NCBI GenBank assembly: GCA_964407325.1
Contig: CAYOVA010000008.1
Location: forward strand, 1 to 47,777
DNA: 47,777 nucleotides
Source of the DNA: JAOAFZ01 sp964407325
GTDB lineage: Bacteria > Patescibacteriota > Microgenomatia > UBA1406 > GWC2-37-13
Direction: 5' to 3'
The notes below the pieces were generated by a model that saw only the letters and a program-made list of their open reading frames with translations, was not told the DNA's origin and searched no databases. Shown here one piece after another: positions 34,627 to 43,181 of this stretch (its first letter is position 1; the number at the start of each line of letters is the position of its first letter). A program made the translations under genes and the position numbers.

Positions 34627-35043
34627 CTACTCCGGTTCTGGAGTAGCCTCGATGAAGCTGTCGAATGGCGACTTTTCCGAAGTCGCTTGCCGACCGCAAG
34701 CGTGATTAGCGCAGTGCGGCATAATCCTCCAGTCATCGTACTCCTCCCCGAGGAGGCCAGTTGTGACCGGAGACCCACAGTCCGGGCAGACGTACTCCAG
34801 GGAGATGGTCTCCCCGTGCTGGATGTCCAGGCCGGACACCAGCCAAAGCGTACTGCCTGCCTGGTGCGCTGCTTCTAGCAGCGAGGCAGCCTGTAAGCGA
34901 AGCTCCTCGGCTTCGCCTGCTGTCTCAGCGCGGAGCCGTGCCTCATACTCCCGAACACGGCGCTGAATCTCAGCCTCACTTCGAGCCTGGGACCAGAGCC
35001 ATGCTGCGACTGCGTTCTTTGCGAGCTGCTCTTCGGTCTGCAT
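34627..35043 (-). CDS. GC-rich gene for a zinc-ribbon-like protein
   Basis: 138 aa from ATG 35043, chosen because AGAAAGGAAAG precedes it at Shine-Dalgarno distance. The N-terminal 65 residues form one long charged helix (EAEIQRRVREYEARLRAETA). A compact C-terminal domain follows with CPDCG (86-90) and HCANHACG (110-117), giving four Cys that could bind zinc. The tail is acidic. Promoter TTGATC-17-TATAAT lies at plus 35117-35145, giving a leader of about 67 nt with a hairpin. Base composition differs sharply from both flanks; transfer or a chimeric join is likely. No function recognised. Confidence 0.62.
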   Translation of the reverse strand: MQTEEQLAKNAVAAWLWSQARSEAEIQRRVREYEARLRAETAGEAEELRLQAASLLEAAHQAGSTLWLVSGLDIQHGETISLEYVCPDCGSPVTTGLLGEEYDDWRIMPHCANHACGRQATSEKSPFDSFIEATPEPE

Positions 35044-35060
35044 CGGTCTTTCCTTTCTAT

Positions 35061-35080
35061 ACCCCAACACACGTTGGGGT
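35061..35080 (-). other. Hairpin in the 5' leader of the zinc-ribbon gene
   Basis: A perfect 8-bp stem (ACCCCAAC / GTTGGGGT) with a 4-nt loop, sitting right before the Shine-Dalgarno. It could protect the mRNA 5' end or modulate ribosome access. Confidence 0.55.
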
Positions 35081-35116
35081 TTAAGTGCTGCTCCAAAGCG
35101 TAGGAGCGTTACCCAT

Positions 35117-35145
35117 ATTATACTATAGGATATACGCAAGATCAA
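35117..35145 (-). promoter_or_regulatory. Promoter of the zinc-ribbon gene
   Basis: Minus-strand TTGATC (plus 35140-35145), 17 nt, TATAAT (plus 35117-35122). Transcription should begin near 35110, leaving a real leader, in contrast with the leaderless majority. Confidence 0.6.
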
Positions 35146-35212
35146 GTAAATTACTCATCCATCTACGCTCAAATGTGAATCAAGAAGATAAGATTTAAGC
35201 TCAAATGCACTA

Positions 35213-35995
35213 TCACCGCAGATTCTTCCTAAAAAAGCCCACCACCGCCTCATTTACCTTCGCAAGCTCCTCGTCTTTTTCCCAATACACATGGTCCATA
35301 CCGAGCATCTCCACTAACTCCTTCGGCTCATTTGCAGCTAAAAACAACTCGCGGGTTTCCTTTGGTGAGACATGCGTATCCATTGTGCCTGTAACCACTA
35401 AAATCGGGCGCTGGACAGCTTTTACCGACTCAAGAGCACTGTATAGTCGAGCATCTTTCACAAAGGCATAAGGTATCTCCATTTTCCCATAGGGTTCTCG
35501 TTCCACAACGAGCACCCCACTCTTTTCCCACTCCGGAAACTTTAGTTTCATAAGTGTTCCGCTTTCAAAAGTTTGCGGAGGTGCAACGGCAGCAATTGCT
35601 GAAATTCCCGTTGGATAATCGCCGCCAAAGCAAATTGCCGCCGTTCCTCCCAGACTATGACCATATAGACCGATAACCTTATCATTGACAAACGGTTGAT
35701 GCTTGAGGTAGCTCCACATAATGTCAATATCGTTCATGAAAACTGAGAGTCTATAGTCTTCGGCTATAGTACCTTCTGACTCCCCAAAGCCTGCCGGGTC
35801 AAATCTGAGCGCAACAATTCCGTTTTCAGCCAGCTGATCTGCCAAAGAAACAATGTATTTATCGTCTTTTCCTGCAAGGAATCCGGGAAACAAAATTACT
35901 GCCGGAAACTGTCCTTTTCCTTGCGGTTTATGAAGAACTGTGGCAAGGACATAACGATCCACGTTGTAGATTTTCGGCTTTTGTATCTCTGACAT
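35213..35995 (-). CDS. Alpha/beta-hydrolase (esterase/dienelactone-hydrolase-like)
   Basis: 260 aa. FPAVILFPGFLAGKDD supplies the oxyanion region and ALRFDPAGFGES the second strand loop. LYGHSLGGTAA holds the nucleophile Ser in GxSxG, VTGTMDTHVSP the Asp, and MLGMDHVYW the His, so the catalytic triad is complete. There is no signal peptide, so it is cytoplasmic. It starts 44 nt after the LOG-family gene on the same strand with no clear own promoter, so the two may be cotranscribed. The substrate is unknown. Confidence 0.87.
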   Translation of the reverse strand: MSEIQKPKIYNVDRYVLATVLHKPQGKGQFPAVILFPGFLAGKDDKYIVSLADQLAENGIVALRFDPAGFGESEGTIAEDYRLSVFMNDIDIMWSYLKHQPFVNDKVIGLYGHSLGGTAAICFGGDYPTGISAIAAVAPPQTFESGTLMKLKFPEWEKSGVLVVEREPYGKMEIPYAFVKDARLYSALESVKAVQRPILVVTGTMDTHVSPKETRELFLAANEPKELVEMLGMDHVYWEKDEELAKVNEAVVGFFRKNLR

Positions 35996-36039
35996 CGTTT
36001 TTGGGGCTAAATGGTAATGCTGTTCAACAAATCCGCACC

Positions 36040-36585
36040 TTATTTTTGGGAATGCGTGTTCAGCTTCATAATAGCATCTTCAGGAGTGGATGCAAAGATA
36101 CACGCGTCGTCAACGTTAAAAGGAAGAAAACCTTCCGATTCCTGCAAACGCAAAAACTGCTCAACCAGCTGGTAAAACGGATCGACAAATATAAGAGGGA
36201 AACCCATTGGGATTTTATGAACGCGTTTCATAGATAGAATCTCTACTGCCTCATAGAGGGTTCCTACCCCTCCAGGCAGAACTATTCCAGCATCGGAATG
36301 TTCGATAAGGTACTTTTGTCTTTCGCGTAGGTCCTCAAAAGTGACGCTTTCGGTAAAGTAAGGAGACTGCACGGTTTCATTAAAGGTAAACTGAACTGAA
36401 ATAACATGTCCGCCGGCTTCAAATGCGCCCTGGTTTACGTCTGACATCATACCCGGCCCACCACCGGTAGCCAAGGTATACCCGTTTTCGGCAATAAGAC
36501 GACCAATTTGCTCTGCAATGGCGTGATATTTTTCTTTATTCGGGCCGTATTCTCGACCACAAAACACTGCAATAGTTTTTTTCAT
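36040..36585 (-). CDS. LOG family nucleotide-processing protein
   Basis: 181 aa. Rossmann-like protein with TLATGGGPGMMSDVNQGA and the signature PGGVGTLYEAVE (PGGxGTxxE), plus the arginine-containing loop before it. Family members hydrolyse nucleoside monophosphates to free base and ribose 5-phosphate. Cytoplasmic and of typical length. TATACT (plus 36592-36597) ends 6 nt before the ATG. A salvage role alongside the lone purA-like gene is possible but not shown. Confidence 0.88.
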   Translation of the reverse strand: MKKTIAVFCGREYGPNKEKYHAIAEQIGRLIAENGYTLATGGGPGMMSDVNQGAFEAGGHVISVQFTFNETVQSPYFTESVTFEDLRERQKYLIEHSDAGIVLPGGVGTLYEAVEILSMKRVHKIPMGFPLIFVDPFYQLVEQFLRLQESEGFLPFNVDDACIFASTPEDAIMKLNTHSQK

Positions 36586-36608
36586 ATCAGAAGTATAGCA
36601 GTTAAGAA

Positions 36609-37331
36609 TTACCGCTCACCAGCTATCGGAAGTGTCTCTGTAAAGGTAAAGGTGGCAATAATATCTTCGACCACCTGTTTATTTACATCTCTATCCCCTT
36701 CCAGCTTGCGCGGACTAATGGTTACTTCGTAGATTCTCCCTTCTCGTATTGCGAGAAGATCCGCTTCAACCCGAACGGTTGTTCCGCAGCAGCCATTTAC
36801 GCGGTACGCTTCTACCCCACCTAAGCTTGTCTTATCCACCGGTTTAGCACCTATTAGTTGCGAATTGTACTTTAGATACGGTCCTTTCCCGAACACAGTT
36901 CGTGGATTGGAAAATGTAAGTTTAGAAGTGTTTTCATCAACGGCAATTATGACTGCGTATGTTGCACCAATTGGCTCTTTGTTTTCGAGCAACTCGGTTG
37001 GTTCAATACTAATAACCCGATAGCTGGGGGTTGTTTTATGCGTAGGCAACGGAAGGGAACCGGCTACATAATAGTTTGGAGGATATTGAATGCTAAATCC
37101 GTGTACAGGATCGGTGTATGTTTCCCATCCCTCCGGAGAAATTGGCATGTGGGTAGGTGTGGGTGACCGTGCAGGAGTTGGAGAATTTCTTTGAAAAGCA
37201 GATTGAATTTTAGCTTGTGTACTTTCTGAAGCAGCATTGCCGGCAAACGGATTTTGCAGTGCAAAGATTGCAGCTACTATAGCAGCGATGGCTATGATAA
37301 TTGCGAGAATGGCTAAGACTATCCTGTTCAT
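36609..37331 (-). CDS. Membrane-anchored protein with extracellular PsbP-like domain
   Basis: 240 aa from ATG 37331 (TACAAT at plus 37338-37343, 6 nt upstream; ATG 37349 lies before the promoter). One N-terminal membrane helix (about 3-26), a Pro/Thr linker, then the pattern WETYTDPVHGFSIQYPPNYY, common at the start of small surface domains of PsbP or similar type. Two adjacent Cys (NGCCG) are present. No enzyme motif. Probably envelope-facing; the function is unknown. Confidence 0.68.
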   Translation of the reverse strand: MNRIVLAILAIIIAIAAIVAAIFALQNPFAGNAASESTQAKIQSAFQRNSPTPARSPTPTHMPISPEGWETYTDPVHGFSIQYPPNYYVAGSLPLPTHKTTPSYRVISIEPTELLENKEPIGATYAVIIAVDENTSKLTFSNPRTVFGKGPYLKYNSQLIGAKPVDKTSLGGVEAYRVNGCCGTTVRVEADLLAIREGRIYEVTISPRKLEGDRDVNKQVVEDIIATFTFTETLPIAGER

Positions 37332-37382
37332 ACCCCTATTGTAGTACATCCTTACATAGGGTAAAAATAATGCAGATTTATA

Positions 37383-38195
37383 TTATATATGAGCCTGACC
37401 TTGTGCGTTGACTACTTTCATTTTTTTCGATTTTTTCCAGATAAAATTGAAGAGCTGTTTTTGCATTTCTGCCAGCCGGGAGTTGTAAATTTCCACGCAA
37501 AAGATATCGTTGTGTTCGTATGAATACATGGTATAGACATCATCGTAGATAAGGACTTCAAATTGGATGAGTAGGTCTTTTGGATTTAGGTAGCGCGGTT
37601 CCCAGAAGTACTTGACGTGGTTTCGCACTTCGGTGAATTTCGCTATTTTTAGCTGATTTGTGAGCTGTTTTACATGTACCTGGTTTACCAGCAGCTCTGA
37701 TCTCACTTTTTCTGCAAATGCGCTATCAAGGAATGCATCCATTGTGCTGCTGACTTCGTAGATTTTGATTTCGTCCTTCGCTTTGGTACTGTTCCAAGTT
37801 ACCTGCTCAAGCCCTTGTTTTCCCTTGTAATAGCGGACCTGGGAGTTGAAATGGTCTGTACCGGTTAATGCCTCCAATTGCTGCAAAATAAGCGGTGCAG
37901 AACGGCGTAGGGCATGTGCTTCCTGCTCCTTTTCGATTATGAGCAGTTCCAGCTGCTTTGGTGTGTTGGCACCAAATTTAATTCCAATATCATCAAGCTT
38001 GTGAAAAATTAACTTTTTATCGTATAGGTTGTCCAAAATTCGGTACACCTTGGTACGAGCCATGTTAATTTGCCGACTAATAGTAAGTGCCGAGTGGATG
38101 CCATTTTGCAAGAGGTGAAGATATATTTTCGATTCTTCTGGTGAAAGTCCGAATGGTTTGAGAAGAGAAATTAAGCTGTCTGATTTTTCGGACAT
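37383..38195 (-). CDS. TrmB-family transcriptional regulator
   Basis: 270 aa from ATG 38195. The N-terminal winged helix LSPEESKIYLHLLQNGIHSA then ISRQINMARTKVYRILDNLY is typical TrmB. A short coiled-coil segment (about 80-105) and a C-terminal sensor domain (about 115-260) follow, with the EIKIYEVSSTMDAFL-like start seen in TrmB relatives. TrmB proteins bind sugars or other metabolites. It diverges from an EamA permease over an 18-bp inverted repeat, so it probably controls that transporter and itself. Confidence 0.82.
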   Translation of the reverse strand: MSEKSDSLISLLKPFGLSPEESKIYLHLLQNGIHSALTISRQINMARTKVYRILDNLYDKKLIFHKLDDIGIKFGANTPKQLELLIIEKEQEAHALRRSAPLILQQLEALTGTDHFNSQVRYYKGKQGLEQVTWNSTKAKDEIKIYEVSSTMDAFLDSAFAEKVRSELLVNQVHVKQLTNQLKIAKFTEVRNHVKYFWEPRYLNPKDLLIQFEVLIYDDVYTMYSYEHNDIFCVEIYNSRLAEMQKQLFNFIWKKSKKMKVVNAQGQAHI

Positions 38196-38199
38196 CAAC

Positions 38200-38217
38200 T
38201 GTTAGAAATTGCTAACA
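38200..38217. promoter_or_regulatory. Inverted-repeat operator between TrmB regulator and permease
   Basis: TGTTAG-N6-CTAACA with perfect 6-bp arms, 5 bp upstream of the regulator ATG and next to TATACT (38223-38228), the likely -10 of the permease gene. It is well placed for repression in both directions. Confidence 0.6.
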
Positions 38218-38988
38218 CTATTTATACTAGCACCAATATGGGTNNNNNNNNNNNNNNNNNNNNNNNNNNNNNNNNNNNNNNNNNNNNNNNNNNNNNNNNN
38301 NNNNNNNNNNNNNNNNNNNNNNNNNNNNNNNNNNNNNNNNNNNGGTTTAAACCAGGCACCGTACTACTTTGCTTTTCGTGAACTTGAGATTGGTACGGCG
38401 ACTCTTCTGTTTTATGCCTCACTTACTATCTCCGGATTTGTACTGGGAACATTCTTTTTTGGTGAAGTCATGGGTCTAAGAAAGTGCGTCGCCCTGTTTT
38501 TTGCTCTTGCTGGTATGGGTACAATCTTTTCCTTCTCTATACATCTCTATGATGTCTGGCCAGCTTTCTGTGCTATTTTGGCCGGTATTATGGGTGGTGC
38601 AGAAGTGGTTTTCACAAAAAAAATTTCTAACAGATATTCTGCTCTCCAAATACTTGTTTTTGTGTTTGTGACTATGGCGGTATGTAATGGAATAATTTCC
38701 TTGTTTATTGGCGAAAAACTCCCTCCACTTTTAATGGTCACTTCCTGGTACGCTCAAATTGGCTATGCGCTCAGTATGCTCGCGGCAATGTATTGCGTAG
38801 TGAAGGGATTTAAACATGTGCAACCTGCTGTTGGGTCGATACTAGGTACGGCCGAGATTGTGTTTGCCGTACTATTGGGCCATTTTTTCTTTCATGAAGT
38901 AGTAGGTGTTGTTACTTATATAGGAATCGTAGCCATCATATCATCGGTACTGCTTACAAGCGTGCAACGAAATCCCCGGCAAGAGTGA
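38209..38988 (+). CDS. EamA/DMT-family permease, N-terminus broken by an assembly gap
   Basis: After the gap the sequence runs GLNQAPYYFAFRELEIGTAT and continues through about seven membrane helices in the two-fold EamA pattern, with acidic ends (FFFGEVMGLRK, GHFFFHEVVGVV). This corresponds to roughly the last three quarters of a ten-helix drug/metabolite transporter. The start is uncertain. TTG 38209 would give LTLFILAPIW, resembling the first EamA helix, but overlaps the promoter. ATG 38238 follows TATACT by 9 nt but is in another frame, which matters little because the gap length is unknown. It probably exports a metabolite sensed by the adjacent TrmB protein. Confidence 0.82.
   Translation: MLTLFILAPIWXXXXXXXXXXXXXXXXXXXXXXXXXXXXXXXXXXGLNQAPYYFAFRELEIGTATLLFYASLTISGFVLGTFFFGEVMGLRKCVALFFALAGMGTIFSFSIHLYDVWPAFCAILAGIMGGAEVVFTKKISNRYSALQILVFVFVTMAVCNGIISLFIGEKLPPLLMVTSWYAQIGYALSMLAAMYCVVKGFKHVQPAVGSILGTAEIVFAVLLGHFFFHEVVGVVTYIGIVAIISSVLLTSVQRNPRQE
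38244..38343. other. Assembly gap (100 N)
   Basis: Exactly 100 undetermined bases inside the permease gene. The missing part should encode about the first two membrane helices, which by family length needs more than 100 bp, so the real gap is probably larger. Confidence 0.95.
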
Positions 38989-39018
38989 ATATCTCTGGGT
39001 CGATACAAAAAAGAAATC

Positions 39019-40209
39019 TTAATTACCTAGTAAATCAGTAATCTCTTCTGCCATCGGTTCTACATCAAACGAACTCCAGTAGCTATCACCAATCTGAAAC
39101 AACGTGACGCCGATAACCTGCGGATCTTTCTGTAGTTCACTGTCGTACCATCTCAACCAATCTACAAATTGCTGTTCGCTCCCCCGTTTTTGCCAGCCAT
39201 CTGTTTCCGGGTTTCCGGATTTATCAATTCCTCCTTCGGAAATAATGAATTGAGTACTGTTATATTTCGGGTTAATTTCACTCAAGGCATGGGTGAAGAT
39301 TCGGTGCCTCAGCGAAAACCAGTTTTCAATCGCCACGTCTGTACTATATTCGATCGAATAGCCATGGTAGCAAATGGTACTCCCCGTTTTAAGTGCTGCA
39401 TCAAGTGCCGGGGAAAACGCCTTGAGTTTCTCCTGAATAAGCTTGGGATCTCCACCGGGATTACCTACCGGAATACTCCCTATGCACGTTTTGAATCCGG
39501 CTTGATAATTCAGTTCCGTAAGACGAGCCCAGAACTTGCCATTCCAAGCTACTTCCTCAACAGTTTCCCACCCTGGAGTATTTTCAACTTCATTGGGAGC
39601 TTCGATATAGTCGTAGAGCTGCTTTGAGCTTTGCATTATCTCGAGTGGTTGTTTAAGACGTTGAGTAAAGTAGGTTTCTGCTGACTGGACTGGATCATCC
39701 TGTAGCTTGAAGGCAGGTTCCCGTCCAAAAATGCGGACCACCACTACCCCATCCGGTTTTGCCTGCTTGTAGTCTTTGACCGCATTCAGCATTTCTGGAC
39801 TACTGTGCGGATCCATTACTTTTAACACTGGAGGTGCAGCCTGCACTATTTTTTTCGCACCTTCAGAATAGCTAGAAAGTATAAAAATACCTAATTTTGA
39901 GCTTGTTGAAGTTACAGCAGGTGTCGGCGTACTTTCTTGTTGAACAGGAGAGTCCCCGGAACCAAACAGAATATCCTTTTTGGGAGTTGGCGTTACCGAT
40001 AATCGCGCTACTCCATCTGCTATTTTATCTTGGTTCGGAACGTAAAATGTGACACCAAATACCACTATGGGAATAAAAAGTAACGCGATTATACCCAGGA
40101 AAATAAAAAACGGTTTCGCAATCTTTTTTGCAGGTACAGCAGAAGGAGCCGACTGAGATGATTGCTCCTGCATTGGAGAAGAAGTCGTCTGTGTAGAAGT
40201 TTCTGTCAT
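39019..40209 (-). CDS. Membrane-anchored TIM-barrel glycosidase-like protein
   Basis: 396 aa. A Gln/Ser/Thr-rich cytoplasmic head, one membrane helix (about 33-55) and a PT-rich spacer precede a domain of about 270 residues. Barrel-like features: LGIFILSSYSEGA (strand 1), GVVVVRIFGRE, IEAPNEVEN with an Asn-Glu pair as in clan GH-A acid/base sites, and FIISEGGIDKSG with Glu near the usual nucleophile strand, then VTLFQIGDSYWSSF. This suggests a glycoside hydrolase acting outside the cell, but the family is uncertain and activity is not proven. TATACT (plus 40216-40221) lies 6 nt before the ATG. Confidence 0.66.
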   Translation of the reverse strand: MTETSTQTTSSPMQEQSSQSAPSAVPAKKIAKPFFIFLGIIALLFIPIVVFGVTFYVPNQDKIADGVARLSVTPTPKKDILFGSGDSPVQQESTPTPAVTSTSSKLGIFILSSYSEGAKKIVQAAPPVLKVMDPHSSPEMLNAVKDYKQAKPDGVVVVRIFGREPAFKLQDDPVQSAETYFTQRLKQPLEIMQSSKQLYDYIEAPNEVENTPGWETVEEVAWNGKFWARLTELNYQAGFKTCIGSIPVGNPGGDPKLIQEKLKAFSPALDAALKTGSTICYHGYSIEYSTDVAIENWFSLRHRIFTHALSEINPKYNSTQFIISEGGIDKSGNPETDGWQKRGSEQQFVDWLRWYDSELQKDPQVIGVTLFQIGDSYWSSFDVEPMAEEITDLLGN

Positions 40210-40291
40210 ACTGTTAGTATAGACGAGAAATTATGTAGTGGCAGCATGCAGTGCACGCCGCCACTTTGCGGGAAGAGTTATACTCATACGT

Positions 40292-41425
40292 TTACGAAAA
40301 GTTGTACCCAAGATTGGTCGTATCAAAGAATGCCTGAAGAAACTCCTTGTCAACAAGTAATCCAACTGGGATTCTGATGCAATCATCTTCAACTGTAATC
40401 TGATCGCGAATGTGCTGCGGGGTTTCTTGAGAAACTGCAAAAGCGGAAAGTCGATGGCAGAAATAGTAATCAGCACTTCTATTCGTTTCGACACGAACGT
40501 TACAGTGGCTTCCCGCTCCATGGACACGTCCCTGGCAGGAGGCACAGATATCATCTACCTTTGAAGAAATAACTACAGGTGTTGCAGGAGCTGCATGAGC
40601 AGCGGCAAGGAATTTATAGGTAGTAAAAAACACTCTGTTGCCGAAAGCATCTGCCAGATCAGTTCCTAGTGAAATATCTCCCACTAAATCTACTTCGTAT
40701 TCATACTCTTCTTGAGCGTCTTCAATTTCATCCTTTATTTCCTTATGGAGTTCGGCTGGCTTTGCGAGCCGGAAAAAGCTTCTTACATCTGTTGTACCTA
40801 CATTAAAAACAGCACGTAGCAGGGAACGGGCACGTTCAAACCCCTGCTGTTCGGATATCCGATGAAACAGAATACCTAAATCTGAGAGAGGTATTGCAAA
40901 ATCAGCTGATCGTTTTCCAAATTCATTAACTAATTCCTGGATATCATCTGGAGTTTGCATTTCCGTAATTATGTTAATATACGTTTGGCTTTCTTCCTCA
41001 AGATCCTGGGCTCTCAAATCAGTATCAAAAATCTCCACAAATCCGGATTGCTTAAGCAGGGTATCAACAGTATCAAGAAGTACCACCACTTCAAACGACC
41101 CAGTGCCATTACCAAGTTGCGTGAGTTCCTGGTCTAAAATTCCATAATCATCAATACACCTTTTCTGGTACAGCTGCCGTCCTATGTGTAATTCTTTTTG
41201 AAACTGGGCAAAACCTGAACAGAACGTGTATAACTCTCTTCCAATTGCCTCTCGTGAATAATCACCGGGAGCCAATCTGGAAGTATTTCCACTGTTCTGA
41301 AAATCACCGTTGTACCATAAGTCAAGGACATTAGCCCAATGAGCTATATGATGATACCGTAAAGGAAGTTCGGTTATTTCACGTTTGAATAGATTGCTTT
41401 CAGTTTCCTGCTGATTCAAGGGCAT
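40292..41425 (-). CDS. Soluble protein with Cys/His cluster, unknown function
   Basis: 377 aa, mostly helical, acidic, with no membrane segment. The notable block is ICASCQGRVHGAGSHCN (near residue 293) followed by YYFCHRL, giving Cys and His residues that could bind zinc or another metal. The last 50 residues (IRIPVGLLVDKEFLQAFFD) look like a small folded end. A TATAAT box (plus 41431-41436) ends 5 nt before the ATG. I do not recognise the family; there is no operon partner. Confidence 0.62.
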   Translation of the reverse strand: MPLNQQETESNLFKREITELPLRYHHIAHWANVLDLWYNGDFQNSGNTSRLAPGDYSREAIGRELYTFCSGFAQFQKELHIGRQLYQKRCIDDYGILDQELTQLGNGTGSFEVVVLLDTVDTLLKQSGFVEIFDTDLRAQDLEEESQTYINIITEMQTPDDIQELVNEFGKRSADFAIPLSDLGILFHRISEQQGFERARSLLRAVFNVGTTDVRSFFRLAKPAELHKEIKDEIEDAQEEYEYEVDLVGDISLGTDLADAFGNRVFFTTYKFLAAAHAAPATPVVISSKVDDICASCQGRVHGAGSHCNVRVETNRSADYYFCHRLSAFAVSQETPQHIRDQITVEDDCIRIPVGLLVDKEFLQAFFDTTNLGYNFS

Positions 41426-41462
41426 GGAGTATTATATCCTATAGTCTATTCCGCCGCAACTC

Positions 41463-42263
41463 TTACATACCAAAAACTGTCGTAATCGCTTTAACGACTC
41501 CGTCTTCTTTTTGCGCTGGAACAACCAGATCAGCTATTTCCTTTAGTTCATCGGGAGCATCACCCATTGCAACTTTATATCCACAGGCAGTTAGAAGTGG
41601 ATAATCATTATATCCGTCGCCGATTCCTACAACTTCTTCGGCATCCACGTTCATAAGCTTCATCCATTCCAGCACTCCAACATGTTTCGATGCTTTTAGC
41701 GATGTTATGTTTAACCCAAAATAACCTTCAAATTTAACAAGTGAAATGTGAATGTCCGTGTGCTTTTGAATAAAGGATTCTTTTAACTGTACAGCTTTTC
41801 CCTGGGGGAATTTTACGAGATAGGGACTTAAATCAATTTGCACAATCTTGGTGTAATCGACCTCCAACAGATCTTTAAAGACTGCATTTGCACCAAACGG
41901 CCGGTATGTTTGAGCATTTGGTGTATAGTTTGTCTTTTCGTTTTGGACAATGGGGACAATGCTTTGATCCTTACAGTTTTGAACTATCTCACGAGCCGTT
42001 GACTCAGGAATGTACTCGGCAAATAATACTTCTTGGTTTTCTGGTTTTATTATTACCGATCCTCCACATACTATCTGAGGAGTAGTAATCGATAAGCGCT
42101 TGCATTCATTTGCAATTTCACCTGAAAAAGGTCGGCCGGTTGCAATAGCAAAGTGTATCCCTTTTTGAATTAAGGAGTGAAGCGCAGCAGCAGTTTTGTC
42201 GTTTATTGGGAGATTTTTGCCTGTAAGGGTATTATCGAAGTCGGAAATGAGCGCTTTGTACAT
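41463..42263 (-). CDS. HAD-superfamily Cof-type phosphatase
   Basis: 266 aa. ISDFDNTLTG is HAD motif I (catalytic Asp pair), FAIATGRPF is motif II, and the Lys preceding the C2 cap return (KASKHVGVLEW) is motif III. VVGIGDGYNDYPLL with the Asp pair is motif IV. The large alpha/beta cap between about residues 85 and 185 places it in the Cof/subclass IIB group, which dephosphorylates sugar phosphates or nucleotides. Leaderless start (TATAAT, plus 42271-42276, 7 nt). Confidence 0.9.
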   Translation of the reverse strand: MYKALISDFDNTLTGKNLPINDKTAAALHSLIQKGIHFAIATGRPFSGEIANECKRLSITTPQIVCGGSVIIKPENQEVLFAEYIPESTAREIVQNCKDQSIVPIVQNEKTNYTPNAQTYRPFGANAVFKDLLEVDYTKIVQIDLSPYLVKFPQGKAVQLKESFIQKHTDIHISLVKFEGYFGLNITSLKASKHVGVLEWMKLMNVDAEEVVGIGDGYNDYPLLTACGYKVAMGDAPDELKEIADLVVPAQKEDGVVKAITTVFGM

Positions 42264-42427
42264 TACGTGGATTATACTTGCTTTTTACCTTTCTCGACAC
42301 GAGAAGTTATAAGAAGATGTTTAGCTTGCAGGCATTAATGCACGACCTTCGAACAATTTGGAATAGCATCAACATATTGGATCTTAAAAAGATGGATCAA
42401 TTTCCCAGCGATCAATCAAATATTGGC

Positions 42428-43030
42428 TTATGCTGATACTGTGTCCAGCAGTGCTGAGGGTTCGTAGGTGGCAAAAATTATGCCAGTTGAGGTAATTTTT
42501 CCATCAGTCAATTTAAATCGCTCTGGCAATGTGCCTTCGGCGAATAGTTTTTTTCCAGTGCCGATAGTGATGGGAAATGTCCAAAGGTACATTCTATCTA
42601 TAAGGTTATGTTTAAGGAGAGTTTGGATAAGGTTGCTACTGCCCCATACCCATAGGTCAGGACCGTCTGTATTTTTAAGCTTTTTTATTTTTGCCACCAC
42701 ATCTCCTGTAATTAGCTCAGAATTGTTCCAAGGGAGTTCAACTGTATTATGCGAAACAACATACTTTTTCGCCTTACTATATGGTTTCCCCCAGTGAGGT
42801 TCATCTTCGTGGTGCGGCCAGAAAGCAGCAAAAATATCATACGTGCGTCTTCCAAAAAGCAGATCAAATTGATCAGCCTGTATTTGATCAGTTATTTTAT
42901 CGGCTTCTTCGTTCCAACCAACCATCCAGCCACCATATTTGAATCCTTCTGATGCATCCTCCTTCGAGGCTCCCGGAGCTTGCATAATGCCGTCAAGAGT
43001 AATCATTGTAGTAGTTATGATTTTACGCAT
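42428..43030 (-). CDS. DHFR-like (RibD C-terminal domain) reductase
   Basis: 200 aa. KIITTTMITLDGIMQAPG is the family's first strand and loop. LLFGRRTYDIFAAFWP and KYVVSHNTVELPWNNSE follow, and LWVWGSSNLIQTLLKHNLID is the NADPH-binding segment. These small stand-alone proteins are usually annotated as dihydrofolate reductase-like; the true substrate is rarely known. TACAAT (plus 43037-43042) ends 6 nt before the start. The 164 bp between this gene and 42263 hold only promoter sequence I can recognise. Confidence 0.87.
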   Translation of the reverse strand: MRKIITTTMITLDGIMQAPGASKEDASEGFKYGGWMVGWNEEADKITDQIQADQFDLLFGRRTYDIFAAFWPHHEDEPHWGKPYSKAKKYVVSHNTVELPWNNSELITGDVVAKIKKLKNTDGPDLWVWGSSNLIQTLLKHNLIDRMYLWTFPITIGTGKKLFAEGTLPERFKLTDGKITSTGIIFATYEPSALLDTVSA

Positions 43031-43082
43031 AATTAAATTGTATCAAAGATGAAGAGTTCAATAATAGTACGACCAGAGTATG

Positions 43083-43153
43083 CAGGGGCGGAGGGAATCG
43101 AACCCCCATCAAAGGTTTTGGAGACCTCTATTCTGCCGTTAAACTACGCCCCC
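43083..43153 (-). tRNA. trnW: tRNA-Trp (anticodon CCA)
   Basis: Minus strand: acceptor GGGGGCG pairs with CGCCCCT (one G-T), anticodon arm GAGGT-CTCCAAA-ACCTT with anticodon CCA, and the T-arm contains GGTTCGATTCC. Discriminator G. The 3' CCA is not encoded. Confidence 0.95.
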
Positions 43154-43181
43154 TTTACAATTTAAGTGAACCTATTATAAA

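Noticed and set aside
34387..34878. 163-aa plus-strand ORF across the GC-rich island
   Set aside because: It has no ribosome-binding site or promoter, runs antisense to the Shine-Dalgarno-led zinc-ribbon gene, and its sequence is Arg/Leu-rich shadow-like. High GC explains the open frame.
18241..35132. Shared 14-mer TATACTATAGGATA at 18241 and 35119
   Set aside because: Several shared 14-mers are expected by chance in a window of this size, the orientations relative to the genes differ, and the sequence is promoter-like AT-rich DNA.
42317..42436. 39-aa plus-strand ORF between the Cof phosphatase and DHFR-like genes
   Set aside because: It has no convincing promoter spacing, no Shine-Dalgarno and no protein-like pattern; it overlaps the end of the DHFR-like gene.
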